Origin: SYIM01 sp044359405
GTDB taxonomy: Bacteria > Pseudomonadota > Gammaproteobacteria > Burkholderiales > Burkholderiaceae_E
Assembly: GCA_044359405.1 (NCBI GenBank)
Contig: JBIKMC010000218.1
Location: forward strand, 1-5,858
DNA: 5,858 nt
Direction: 5' to 3'
How positions within the stretch are numbered: position 1 is the first letter of the stretch; every line of letters starts with the position of its first letter. Of the stretch, positions 1-5,858 are shown piece after piece. The notes under the pieces are model-generated. The model was given only the letters and a program-made list of their open reading frames with translations. It ran no database searches and was not told the origin of the DNA. The translations under genes and the position numbers were made by a program.

Positions 1-2
1 GG

Positions 3-26
3 CAGTCAAACCGCCCGGTGCGATGA
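3..26 (+). CDS. Possible 3' end of an upstream gene overlapping holC
   Basis: One plus-strand frame enters from the left edge and reads QSNRPVR before a TGA at 24-26. That TGA overlaps the holC ATG (23-25) as ATGA, a junction common between co-translated genes. Only seven codons are visible, so the protein cannot be identified. In many beta- and gammaproteobacteria the gene before holC is pepA (leucyl aminopeptidase), but nothing in these residues shows that here. No clear Shine-Dalgarno sequence precedes holC, which fits translation coupled to an upstream gene. The overlap could be chance. Confidence 0.22.
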   Translation, partial: QSNRPVR

Positions 27-439
27 CTCGAGTCGATTTTCATTTCAACGCACCCGACAAGCTGCTCTATGGATGCCGCCTGGTGCGCAAAGCGCATCGC
101 AGCGGCAGCCGGGTACTGGTGTGGTGCGAGGACGCCGTGCGTCTGAAGCGCTTTGATGAGCTGCTGTGGACGTTTTCCGACCAGGACTTCATCCCGCATG
201 TGAGCGCGGGTGATCCTCTGGCGGCGCAGACGCCCGTGCTGCTCACCGCCGAGCCCGTTGACTGTGCGCACCATGAGATTCTGATCAATCTGGGCGACCA
301 GACACCACCCATGTTCAGCCGATTCGACCGCCTGATCGAGGTCGTGAGCAACGAAGACAGCGACCGCGCGCTGGCCCGCCAGCGATTTCGCTTCTACAAA
401 GATCGCGGCTATCCCATGAACACCCACGAGGTCTCCTGA
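23..439 (+). CDS. holC: DNA polymerase III subunit chi
   Basis: Chi is an accessory subunit of the DNA polymerase III clamp-loader complex. In known systems it pairs with psi (HolD) and binds the C-terminal tail of SSB, linking the replisome to SSB-coated lagging-strand DNA in the cytoplasm. The 138-residue protein opens with the family-typical MTRVDFHFNAPDKL. It carries the central DELLWTFSDQDFIPH segment and a INLGD strand near the middle. It ends with the conserved RQRFRFYKDRGY region (119-130), which corresponds to the SSB-binding end of E. coli chi. Length is close to the E. coli protein (147 aa). The ATG at 23 is the only in-frame ATG before the conserved start; the frame is open to the window edge but the family begins here. 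It lies 2 nt before valS, the usual proteobacterial arrangement. Confidence 0.95.
   Translation: MTRVDFHFNAPDKLLYGCRLVRKAHRSGSRVLVWCEDAVRLKRFDELLWTFSDQDFIPHVSAGDPLAAQTPVLLTAEPVDCAHHEILINLGDQTPPMFSRFDRLIEVVSNEDSDRALARQRFRFYKDRGYPMNTHEVS
428..431 (+). promoter_or_regulatory. Ribosome binding site of valS inside holC
   Basis: GAGG lies 10 nt before the valS ATG at 442, within the last codons of holC. It supports the 442 start and suggests that holC and valS are translated in coupled fashion. Confidence 0.55.
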
Positions 440-441
440 TC

Positions 442-3400
442 ATGAGCAATTCCCCCTCTGAGGCTGGTGCGCAGACAGGCGCTCAGACGCATTCGGCACT
501 GGCCAAAAGCTTTGAGCCGCACGCGATCGAATCGAGCTGGTACGGCCTGTGGGAATCGCGTGGGTATTTCACCCATGCGCAGGGCGATGCGGCCGCCACA
601 ACGCCCTGGAGCCCGCCGGTTGATGGGGCACCGGCTTCCGGGGCGTACTGCATTCAGTTGCCGCCGCCCAACGTCACGGGCACGCTGCACATGGGGCATG
701 CCTTTCAGCAGACGCTGATGGACACCCTGATTCGATATCACCGCATGAAGGGCCTGGATACCAACTGGGTAGTCGGCACCGATCATGCGGGTATCGCTAC
801 CCAGGTCGTGGTTGAGCGTCAGCTTCAGGGCGAGGGCAAGACACGCCACGATCTCGGGCGGGCGGCCTTTCTCGACCGGGTATGGCAGTGGAAGAAGCAG
901 TCGGGTGCCACCATCACCCGCCAGATGCGCAGACTGGGCGCCTCTGGCAACTGGAGTTACGCGGACACCGAGGGTGAGCAGGCCGGTTACTTCACCATGG
1001 ATTCGTCCATGAGTGCCGCCGTGCTTGAGGTATTCGTGCAACTGCACGAGCAGGGCCTCATTTACCGCGGCAAGCGATTGGTCAACTGGGATCCGGTGCT
1101 GATGACGGCGGTGTCTGACCTTGAGGTCGACAACGAAGAAGAGCAGGGCTTTCTCTGGGAAATCCGCTATCCGCTAACCGACGGCAGCGGCTCACTCACA
1201 GTTGCCACCACCCGCCCCGAAACCATGCTGGGCGACACTGCGGTCGCAGTACACCCGAACGATGACCGCTATCGCGCACTGGTGGGCAAGAAGGTTCGCC
1301 TACCCTTAAGCGGCCGCGAGATCCCCATCATTGCCGATGACTATGTCGATCCGGCCTTTGGCACGGGATGCGTCAAGATCACGCCGGCCCATGACTTCAA
1401 TGACTGGAAGATGGGCGAGCGGCATGGTCTGCCTGCCATCAGCATTCTCACTCTTGATGCCCATATCAATGACCAGGCGCCGGAGGCTTATCGAGGTCTT
1501 GAGCGCTACGAGGCACGTAAGCGGGTACTGGCCGACCTGAGTGCAGCCGGGCTGCTTGTATCCGAGAAAAAGCACACCCTGATGGTGCCCCGCTCGGCAC
1601 GTACCCAGGTAGTGGTCGAGCCCATGCTCACCGACCAGTGGTTCGTGGCCATGAGCGCGCGTGAGCATCAAAACCGGTTCTACCCGGGCAAATCAATTGC
1701 CGACGTATGCCTTGAGGTCGTCGCATCCGGCGAAGTCCGCTTTTTCCCCGAGCACTGGACCAGCACCTACAAGCACTGGATGGAAAACATCCAAGACTGG
1801 TGCATTTCGCGCCAGCTCTGGTGGGGACATCAGATTCCGGCCTGGTACAAGGCCGACGCGCAGGGCAAGCCCATTCATGACGGCAGCGTTTTTGTCGCCC
1901 GCACCGAGGCTGACGCGCTCGCAAAGGCCCGCGACGCAGGCTACGCCGGAGCGCTGGTAAGGGACGAAGATGTTCTCGATACCTGGTTTTCGTCGGCTCT
2001 GGTGCCTTTCAGTGCGCTTGGCTGGCCAAAGCAGTCAATCGACCTGGAACGCTATCTGCCATCGTCGGTACTGATCACAGGCTTTGACATCATCTTCTTC
2101 TGGGTCGCCCGGATGGTGATGATGACCACCTTCTTCACCGGTAAGGTTCCTTTCCGCCATGTGTACATCAATGCCATCGTGCGCGATGCCGAAGGCCAAA
2201 AGATGTCCAAATCCAAGGGCAACACCATAGACCCCATCGACCTGGTCGACGGAATCACCTTGCCTGCACTGCTTGAAAAATCCACGGTGGGCCTGCTGCG
2301 CGCCGATCACAAGGCCAAGATCGAAAAATACATCCGCAGCAACTTCCCCGATGGCATCGCGTCTTTCGGTGCTGACGCGGTGCGCTTCACCTTTGCATCG
2401 CTGGCCACCTTCGCTCGCACGCTCAACTTCGATCTTGGTCGCTGCGAGGGCTATCGCAACTTCTGCAACAAGCTCTGGAACGCAACCCGCTTCGTGCTCA
2501 TGCAGACCGAGGGGCGAGACTGCGGTTTTGCACCTCACGGCCCCGATCAGTGTGCGCCGGGCGGCTACCTGCACTTCAATCAGGTTGATCGCTGGATTGT
2601 TTCGCGCCTGCAGCGCGCCGAGCAGGAGGTCGATCGTGCCCTGAGCGAGTATCGATTCGATCTTGCAGCACGCGCCATATACGAGTTCGTCTGGGATGAA
2701 TACTGCGATTGGTATCTTGAGCTCGCCAAGGTCAATCTCCAGTCCAGCGACGAGGCGGTCGTCCGGGCCACGCGACGCACGTTGCTGCGCGTGCTCGAGA
2801 CGGTGCTGCGACTGGCACACCCCATCATTCCGTTCATCACCGAAGAGCTGTGGCAGAAGGTGGCACCGCTTGCACAGCGCTATGGCGAACGCGGGGTGCA
2901 GCGACTTGCTGGTGATGACCTGGCTCAGGCTCTTGACGAGCGACGCTACTCGATCATGTTGCAGCGCTACCCTCAAGCCGAGCCCGCACGCATCGATGAC
3001 GACAGCGAAGCCTGGGTTGCCCGGCTGAAGGCCATGGTGGAGGCATGCCGGGCGCTCCGTGGTGAGATGGGCGTCTCTCCCGCCCAGCGACTGCCCCTGA
3101 TTGCACAGGGTGACGCCGATGAGCTCTCCCTGTTTGCGCCCTTTCTCAAGGCGATGGCCAAACTCGAGGCGGTTGAAATCGTATCGGCTCTACCGGTAGG
3201 CTCGATCGCGCCGGTTCAGATCGTGGAGTCAACCCGCCTCATGCTCAAGGTGCAGATCGATGTCGCTGCCGAAACTGCCCGGCTCGATAAGGAAATCGCC
3301 CGCGTGAAATCTGAGCTCGACAAAGCTCAGGCTAAACTTGCCAATGAGTCTTTTGTGGCCCGTGCGCCTGCGGCCGTGGTCGCCCAGGAACGCGAGCGCA

Positions 3401-3462
3401 TGGCGGCATTTCAGGGGACGCTTGCCCGGCTTCAGGAGCAACGCTCGGCACTGGTTGCGTAA
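442..3462 (+). CDS. valS: Valyl-tRNA synthetase
   Basis: A cytoplasmic class I aminoacyl-tRNA synthetase that charges tRNA-Val with valine and removes mischarged threonine. Visible parts in order: Rossmann catalytic domain with PPPNVTG then the HIGH-type motif HMGH (83-86); CP1 editing domain at about 239-400 with TTRPET (256-261) and GTGCVKITPAHD (307-318); the second catalytic half with CISRQLWWGHQIP (454-466), DTWFSSAL (to 520), GFDIIFFW (547-554) and KMSKS (587-591). Next come the anticodon-binding helical domain (about 670-870, with NFCNKLWNATRF and EYCDWYLELAK) and a C-terminal coiled-coil arm (about 940-1006, rich in K, E, R and L). At 1006 aa it is longer than the 951-aa E. coli enzyme. 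The difference includes about 20 extra N-terminal residues of low complexity and a longer Pro/Ala stretch before the HMGH motif. All catalytic motifs are intact. It follows holC by 2 nt. Confidence 0.98.
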   Translation: MSNSPSEAGAQTGAQTHSALAKSFEPHAIESSWYGLWESRGYFTHAQGDAAATTPWSPPVDGAPASGAYCIQLPPPNVTGTLHMGHAFQQTLMDTLIRYHRMKGLDTNWVVGTDHAGIATQVVVERQLQGEGKTRHDLGRAAFLDRVWQWKKQSGATITRQMRRLGASGNWSYADTEGEQAGYFTMDSSMSAAVLEVFVQLHEQGLIYRGKRLVNWDPVLMTAVSDLEVDNEEEQGFLWEIRYPLTDGSGSLTVATTRPETMLGDTAVAVHPNDDRYRALVGKKVRLPLSGREIPIIADDYVDPAFGTGCVKITPAHDFNDWKMGERHGLPAISILTLDAHINDQAPEAYRGLERYEARKRVLADLSAAGLLVSEKKHTLMVPRSARTQVVVEPMLTDQWFVAMSAREHQNRFYPGKSIADVCLEVVASGEVRFFPEHWTSTYKHWMENIQDWCISRQLWWGHQIPAWYKADAQGKPIHDGSVFVARTEADALAKARDAGYAGALVRDEDVLDTWFSSALVPFSALGWPKQSIDLERYLPSSVLITGFDIIFFWVARMVMMTTFFTGKVPFRHVYINAIVRDAEGQKMSKSKGNTIDPIDLVDGITLPALLEKSTVGLLRADHKAKIEKYIRSNFPDGIASFGADAVRFTFASLATFARTLNFDLGRCEGYRNFCNKLWNATRFVLMQTEGRDCGFAPHGPDQCAPGGYLHFNQVDRWIVSRLQRAEQEVDRALSEYRFDLAARAIYEFVWDEYCDWYLELAKVNLQSSDEAVVRATRRTLLRVLETVLRLAHPIIPFITEELWQKVAPLAQRYGERGVQRLAGDDLAQALDERRYSIMLQRYPQAEPARIDDDSEAWVARLKAMVEACRALRGEMGVSPAQRLPLIAQGDADELSLFAPFLKAMAKLEAVEIVSALPVGSIAPVQIVESTRLMLKVQIDVAAETARLDKEIARVKSELDKAQAKLANESFVARAPAAVVAQERERMAAFQGTLARLQEQRSALVA

Positions 3463-3498
3463 GCCAGCACCGCGTGTCTTGGCGTCGCTTACCCAACC
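3453..3498. terminator. Inverted repeat across the convergent valS and SDR stop codons
   Basis: GGTTGCGTAAGC (3453-3464) pairs with GCTTACCCAACC (3487-3498): 11 of 12 pairs with one C-C mismatch, and a 22-nt loop that holds a small CAC-CGC-GTG hairpin (3468-3476). The arms contain the valS TAA (3460-3462) and the complement of the SDR TAA (3489-3491). The RNA would fold from either direction, so a shared two-way terminator is plausible. No run of T follows on either strand, so it is not a classic intrinsic terminator. Confidence 0.4.
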
Positions 3499-4226
3499 GA
3501 GCAGTAGCCGCCGTCCACCAGCATGACCGTACCCGTCATGTAACGGGCGGCATCTGAGCAGAGAAACAGAATGGGGTCAGCGATCTCGGCCGGATCAGCC
3601 CAGCGCCCTATCGGCGTGCGCGACATGATCTGGGCGTTGCGCTCAGGATTCTCACGCGCACCGCGGGACAACTCGGTCATCACCCAGCCGGGCGCGATGG
3701 CGTTGACCCGAATACCCTCGGCTGCATACGCCACCCCCAGAGACATCGTGAGATTGCGAATAGCGCCCTTGGAGGCCGAATAAGCGGGCTGCTTGGGGCC
3801 GCCAAAAAAAGACATCACCGAGGCGATAAAAACAATACTGCCTTTTGTTTTGGCCAGCAGCGGACGAGCAGCAGCTGATACCCGCATACCGCCATTGAGA
3901 TTGACATCGATGACATGCTCAAACACATCAGGCTGATGCTCGGCGTCGCGCCGTATAAGTCCCGCGCAATTGACCACGGCGTCGAGCCGCTGAAGGCCTC
4001 CGACCAGCGTGTCGACAGCGGTCTTATCGCTGACATCCAGACGTCGGACGCTGATGCCAGCGAAATCGGGATTAGCCTGTGCAGCCGCGATCTCGGCATC
4101 AGTCAGCCCGCAGGCAATGACATCAGCGCCCGCCCGACGGAACGCAATGCTGGTTGCTGCACCTATACCCGACGTGCCACCGGTCACCAGAACCGTTCGG
4201 CCACTGAAATCAAAGCGCACATTCAT
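3489..4226 (-). CDS. SDR family NAD(P)-dependent oxidoreductase
   Basis: A classical short-chain dehydrogenase/reductase of 245 aa, the usual length, expected to be cytoplasmic and to interconvert an alcohol and a carbonyl group with NAD(P). Visible motifs: the cofactor-binding TGGTSGIG (15-22), LDV (63-65), NCAG (86-89, a variant of NNAG), catalytic tetrad N109, S136, Y149 and K153 (in YSASK), the PGW segment (179-181) and the C-terminal MLVDGGY (235-241). The loop after the second strand reads ACGLT with no acidic residue at the end of the strand, so the choice between NAD and NADP cannot be read with certainty. The substrate is unknown. FabG-like reductases and sugar-acid dehydrogenases share these motifs, but the gene is not in a fatty-acid cluster. 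The ATG at 4226 has a good GAGGAG site and lies 1 nt after the tusA stop, so the two are likely co-translated. Confidence 0.93.
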   Translation of the reverse strand: MNVRFDFSGRTVLVTGGTSGIGAATSIAFRRAGADVIACGLTDAEIAAAQANPDFAGISVRRLDVSDKTAVDTLVGGLQRLDAVVNCAGLIRRDAEHQPDVFEHVIDVNLNGGMRVSAAARPLLAKTKGSIVFIASVMSFFGGPKQPAYSASKGAIRNLTMSLGVAYAAEGIRVNAIAPGWVMTELSRGARENPERNAQIMSRTPIGRWADPAEIADPILFLCSDAARYMTGTVMLVDGGYCSVG

Positions 4227-4227
4227 C

Positions 4228-4470
4228 TCATCGTCTCCTCAGAAAAAAAGACCACTGACGATCCTGCTCATCGACGCGCAGTAATTCGTGCCCGGTCTGG
4301 CGGGCGAAAGCTTCAAAATCACGCTTAGAGCCCGGATCGGTGGACATGACCTTGAGTACCTGGCCGCTGGGCAGATCAGTCAGCGCTTTTTTGGCGCGCA
4401 AAATGGGAAGCGGGCAATTCAGCCCACGCGCATCGACCTCGCGGTCGACCTGGATGTTGGTGTCGCTCAT
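4228..4470 (-). CDS. tusA: TusA-family sulfur-carrier protein
   Basis: An 80-aa single-domain protein of the TusA/SirA/YedF family, small cytoplasmic carriers that hold sulfur as a persulfide on one cysteine. In E. coli TusA passes sulfur from IscS to the TusBCD-TusE relay for tRNA 2-thiouridine, and relatives serve other sulfur-trafficking routes. The defining motif is near the N-terminus: DARGLNCPLP with Cys19 as the expected active residue and CPxP at 19-22. A DPGSKRDFEAF segment (45-55) and a basic end (FFLRRR) follow, as in betaproteobacterial members. The start is placed at 4470 because family similarity begins a few residues later. The frame is open further upstream to 4677, but that part overlaps the end of chrA2 and shows no family similarity. 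The Shine-Dalgarno match is weak. The exact subfamily is uncertain, so the symbol is tentative. It is followed by the SDR gene after 1 nt. Confidence 0.9.
   Translation of the reverse strand: MSDTNIQVDREVDARGLNCPLPILRAKKALTDLPSGQVLKVMSTDPGSKRDFEAFARQTGHELLRVDEQDRQWSFFLRRR
4235..4240 (-). promoter_or_regulatory. Ribosome binding site of the SDR gene inside tusA
   Basis: On the minus strand GAGGAG sits 8 nt before the SDR ATG, within the last codons of tusA. It fixes the SDR start and implies coupling to tusA translation. Another ATG at 4231-4229 overlaps the tusA stop but is in a different frame. Confidence 0.75.
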
Positions 4471-4503
4471 GGTGATTCGGGAAACGCCAGCCGGACTGGC
4501 ATG

Positions 4504-4509
4504 TTTATA
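4504..4509 (-). promoter_or_regulatory. Candidate -10 box for tusA-SDR
   Basis: TATAAA on the minus strand stands out in GC-rich sequence 33 nt before the tusA ATG. It would give a leader of about 27 nt. No good -35 box is seen at 16-18 nt spacing, so this is a weak sigma70-type candidate. The rest of the 158-nt gap between chrA2 and tusA shows no gene. Confidence 0.35.
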
Positions 4510-4581
4510 CGGGGACGACAGTCTACCCGAGCGGCTGCCCGATCGATCAGCCACCGCTCGCAGTGCGATGCCGAGACCTGC

Positions 4582-4616
4582 ACCCCGCCCGCGTATCCGT
4601 ACCGGCACCGCGGGGT
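4582..4616 (-). terminator. GC-rich stem-loop after chrA2
   Basis: On the minus strand ACCCCGC and GCGGGGT form a 7-bp stem around a 21-nt loop, starting 12 nt after the chrA2 stop codon. An alternative 6-bp CCCGCG/CGCGGG stem overlaps it. There is no T-run after the stem, so it could be a weak or factor-dependent end signal, or chance pairing in GC-rich DNA. Confidence 0.25.
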
Positions 4617-4628
4617 CGACCGCGCACG

Positions 4629-5156
4629 CTAGATCAGGTCCAGCGCACCCATCAGCGCGCCCAAGGCAATAACCCATAAAGGATTGATTCGCGTCAGGGT
4701 GAGCACCAGTATCGACGCAATCGCCAGCAGAGCCAGAGGTACTGAACTGACGGTGCGTTCAGCGATCACCCAACCTGACGCGAAGGTAAGACCGATCGCC
4801 ACAGGCGACAGACCCAGGCGAATCGCCCTCACCAGGCGGGAATGAAGGTTGGCACTGCGCCAGCGGTTGGCCACCAAGACAATACCGCTGGCCGGCAACA
4901 TGATGGCCGTAATGGTGATCAGCGCGCCGGTCAGGCCAGCCGCTTCCCAACCCAGCAAGGCCACGAACAGCACATTGGGCCCGGGCGCGGTCTGCGCCAG
5001 AACGATTGACTGGGTGAACTGCTCGTCGCTGATCCAGCCTCGCTCGTCCACCATGAAACGATGCATATCGGACGCCATGCTCATGGCCCCACCCACGGCC
5101 AGCACCGACAGGGTGAGAAAGTGCGCAGCCAGAGCGAGCAGATCGGCCATCGTCAT
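4629..5156 (-). CDS. chrA: Chromate transporter family protein, single domain (second of pair)
   Basis: A 175-aa inner-membrane protein of the CHR (ChrA) family. Members export chromate, using the proton-motive force in studied cases; the true ion for this pair is not known. It has one CHR domain: VGG (21-23), then DERGW (37-41), EQF (45-47) and APGPN (57-61), followed by hydrophobic stretches at about 62-97, 114-131, 138-155 and 158-173. Length fits the short-chain CHR subfamily, whose members normally occur as adjacent pairs. The start at 5156 (MTMADLL) is chosen because it aligns with the first protein of the pair; the next ATG at 5150 is a possible alternative. A GGGGGG run 7 nt upstream may serve as a ribosome site. 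The frame stays open upstream to 5492, but that part overlaps chrA1 and lacks family features. It starts 34 nt after the chrA1 stop. Confidence 0.88.
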   Translation of the reverse strand: MTMADLLALAAHFLTLSVLAVGGAMSMASDMHRFMVDERGWISDEQFTQSIVLAQTAPGPNVLFVALLGWEAAGLTGALITITAIMLPASGIVLVANRWRSANLHSRLVRAIRLGLSPVAIGLTFASGWVIAERTVSSVPLALLAIASILVLTLTRINPLWVIALGALMGALDLI

Positions 5157-5190
5157 ACGCTCGCCCCCCAGTCGATCGACGATAAGCCAG

Positions 5191-5787
5191 TCATGAGCGT
5201 CGGTCAGAGGGTCGCTGTCTGGGCGGGTCTGTCTGATCGGGCCCGCGCCCCTCGACCCACCAGGCCAGCCCCACCGCCACAGGCACCACGGTGAGCAGCG
5301 TCCAGACAATAGGCCAGCGCAACAGGCCCGCTGCGACAAAGGCCAGCACACCGAAAGACAGCCAGCGCCAGCGCTGACGCAGGGCCATGGCGAGCTTGGC
5401 TGCCGTGCCCAGAATGAGTCCGGCAGCCACCGCACCCATGCCCTCGATGGCACGACGAACAGCCGGCACATCGGCGAACTGATCATGCACAAGGACCAGA
5501 CCCAGTACGATCAGCACGGGCGCCGCCATCAGCCCACCCAGCGCAGCGGCCGCGCCGCGCCAGCCAAAGTAGCGATCACCCAGAATGAGCGACAGATTGC
5601 AGATGTTGGGGCCGGGGAGCAGCTGGGCAAACGCAAGCAGCTCGACGAACTCTTCGCGGCTGAGCCATCGGCGCTCTTCAACCAGCATCCGTTGCGCCCA
5701 GGGCAGCACCCCGCCAAAGCCGTGCAGCGCCAGCCATGTGAAGACACGGAACAGTTCGGCACACGAGGCGGGCGCGGCGGGCGTCAT
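5191..5787 (-). CDS. chrA: Chromate transporter family protein, single domain (first of pair)
   Basis: A 198-aa inner-membrane CHR-family protein that likely works with the second CHR protein encoded 34 nt downstream. Known short-chain pairs act together as one transporter. Visible features: FTWLALHGFGG (16-26), EERRW (37-41), EEF (45-47) and LPGPN (57-61), at the same residue numbers as the matching motifs in its partner. Hydrophobic segments follow at about 78-100, 115-135, 142-155 and 157-176. The tail after 177 is hydrophilic and rich in R, D and P. The ATG at 5787 is the only start codon in this frame within the window; the frame stays open as Ala/Ser/Phe codons to the right edge. No Shine-Dalgarno sequence precedes it, but its ATG overlaps a TGA in another frame as ATGA, so translation may be coupled to an upstream gene. 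Transport of chromate itself is a family-based inference. Confidence 0.88.
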   Translation of the reverse strand: MTPAAPASCAELFRVFTWLALHGFGGVLPWAQRMLVEERRWLSREEFVELLAFAQLLPGPNICNLSLILGDRYFGWRGAAAALGGLMAAPVLIVLGLVLVHDQFADVPAVRRAIEGMGAVAAGLILGTAAKLAMALRQRWRWLSFGVLAFVAAGLLRWPIVWTLLTVVPVAVGLAWWVEGRGPDQTDPPRQRPSDRRS

Positions 5788-5858
5788 TTTGGCGGCGGTG
5801 TCGCGGGCGGCGGAGGCGGCGGAGGCGGCGAAGGCGGCGGAGGCGGCGAAGGCGGCGG
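5784..5858 (-). CDS. Possible 3' end of a gene with a proline-rich tail
   Basis: A minus-strand frame enters from the right edge and encodes 24 residues, 19 of them proline (starting PPPSPPPPPS and ending ATPPPK), then TGA at 5786-5784. The TGA overlaps the chrA1 ATG as ATGA. This would explain the missing chrA1 ribosome site. All three minus-strand frames are open here because the DNA is a GC-rich repeat, so the reading frame is not proven. The protein cannot be identified. Confidence 0.33.
   Translation of the reverse strand, partial: PPPSPPPPPSPPPPPPPPATPPPK
5806..5858. repeat. Imperfect 9-bp tandem repeat, running off the window
   Basis: Nearly six copies of GGCGGCGGA or GGCGGCGAA on the plus strand: units start at 5806, 5815, 5824, 5833, 5842 and 5851, the last cut by the window end. 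Units differ only at one position (G or A). Because the unit is a multiple of three, copy-number change would keep any reading frame. Confidence 0.9.

Noticed and set aside
409..1047. Minus-strand open frame of 212 codons opposite the 5' part of valS
   Set aside because: Antisense shadow of valS with no family features or credible start context.
2035..2976. Long minus-strand open frame (313 codons) opposite valS
   Set aside because: It lies fully antisense to a conserved ValS domain region, has no recognisable motif, and long antisense frames are expected in GC-rich genes.
3915..4328. Plus-strand open frame opposite the SDR gene and tusA
   Set aside because: Antisense to two well-supported genes, with no motif of its own.
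4471..4677. Longer TusA start giving 149 residues
   Set aside because: The extra N-terminal part shows no TusA similarity, is Arg/Gly/Ala-rich like non-coding GC-rich DNA, and would overlap the end of chrA2; the ATG at 4470 gives the normal family length.
5157..5492. Longer ChrA2 start giving 287 residues
   Set aside because: The extension overlaps the conserved chrA1 sequence in another frame and has Cys/Trp/Arg-rich composition unlike a CHR domain.
5806..5858. CRISPR-like repeat at the right edge
   Set aside because: The units are 9 bp and contiguous, with no unique spacers, so it is a simple tandem repeat.

Overview
This looks like an ordinary chromosomal stretch of a GC-rich proteobacterium, most likely a betaproteobacterium (Burkholderiales-like). 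Three things point that way: the holC-valS gene pair, a ValS with the long proteobacterial segment after KMSKS, and a TusA protein of the ARGLNCPLPILRAKKAL type. No mobile element, CRISPR array, tRNA or rRNA is visible. I find no convincing new multi-gene system. The main oddities are at the gene junctions and the right edge.

Left half, plus strand (about 1-3462): holC (DNA polymerase III chi subunit) is followed 2 nt after its stop by valS (valyl-tRNA synthetase). This is a tight two-gene operon of replication and translation housekeeping genes. An upstream gene may overlap the holC start by an ATGA, but only its last codons would lie in the window.

Middle (about 3453-3498): valS and the minus-strand SDR gene converge with only 26 nt between their stop codons. 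A near-perfect inverted repeat (11 of 12 pairs) covers both stop codons and could act as a shared two-way transcription end signal.

Right half, minus strand, read from right to left: two adjacent single-domain chromate-transporter-family genes (chrA1, chrA2), a 158-nt gap, then tusA (sulfur-carrier protein) and an SDR oxidoreductase. tusA and the SDR gene are 1 nt apart, with the SDR ribosome binding site inside the tusA coding sequence, so they are almost certainly co-translated. The gap before tusA holds a TATAAA box and GC-rich hairpins, so tusA-SDR may have its own promoter.

Right edge (5806-5858): a 9-bp tandem repeat runs off the window. On the minus strand one frame reads as a proline-rich tail whose TGA overlaps the chrA1 ATG as ATGA. 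This suggests a translationally coupled upstream gene with a proline-rich C-terminus, but other frames are open too, so this remains an inference.
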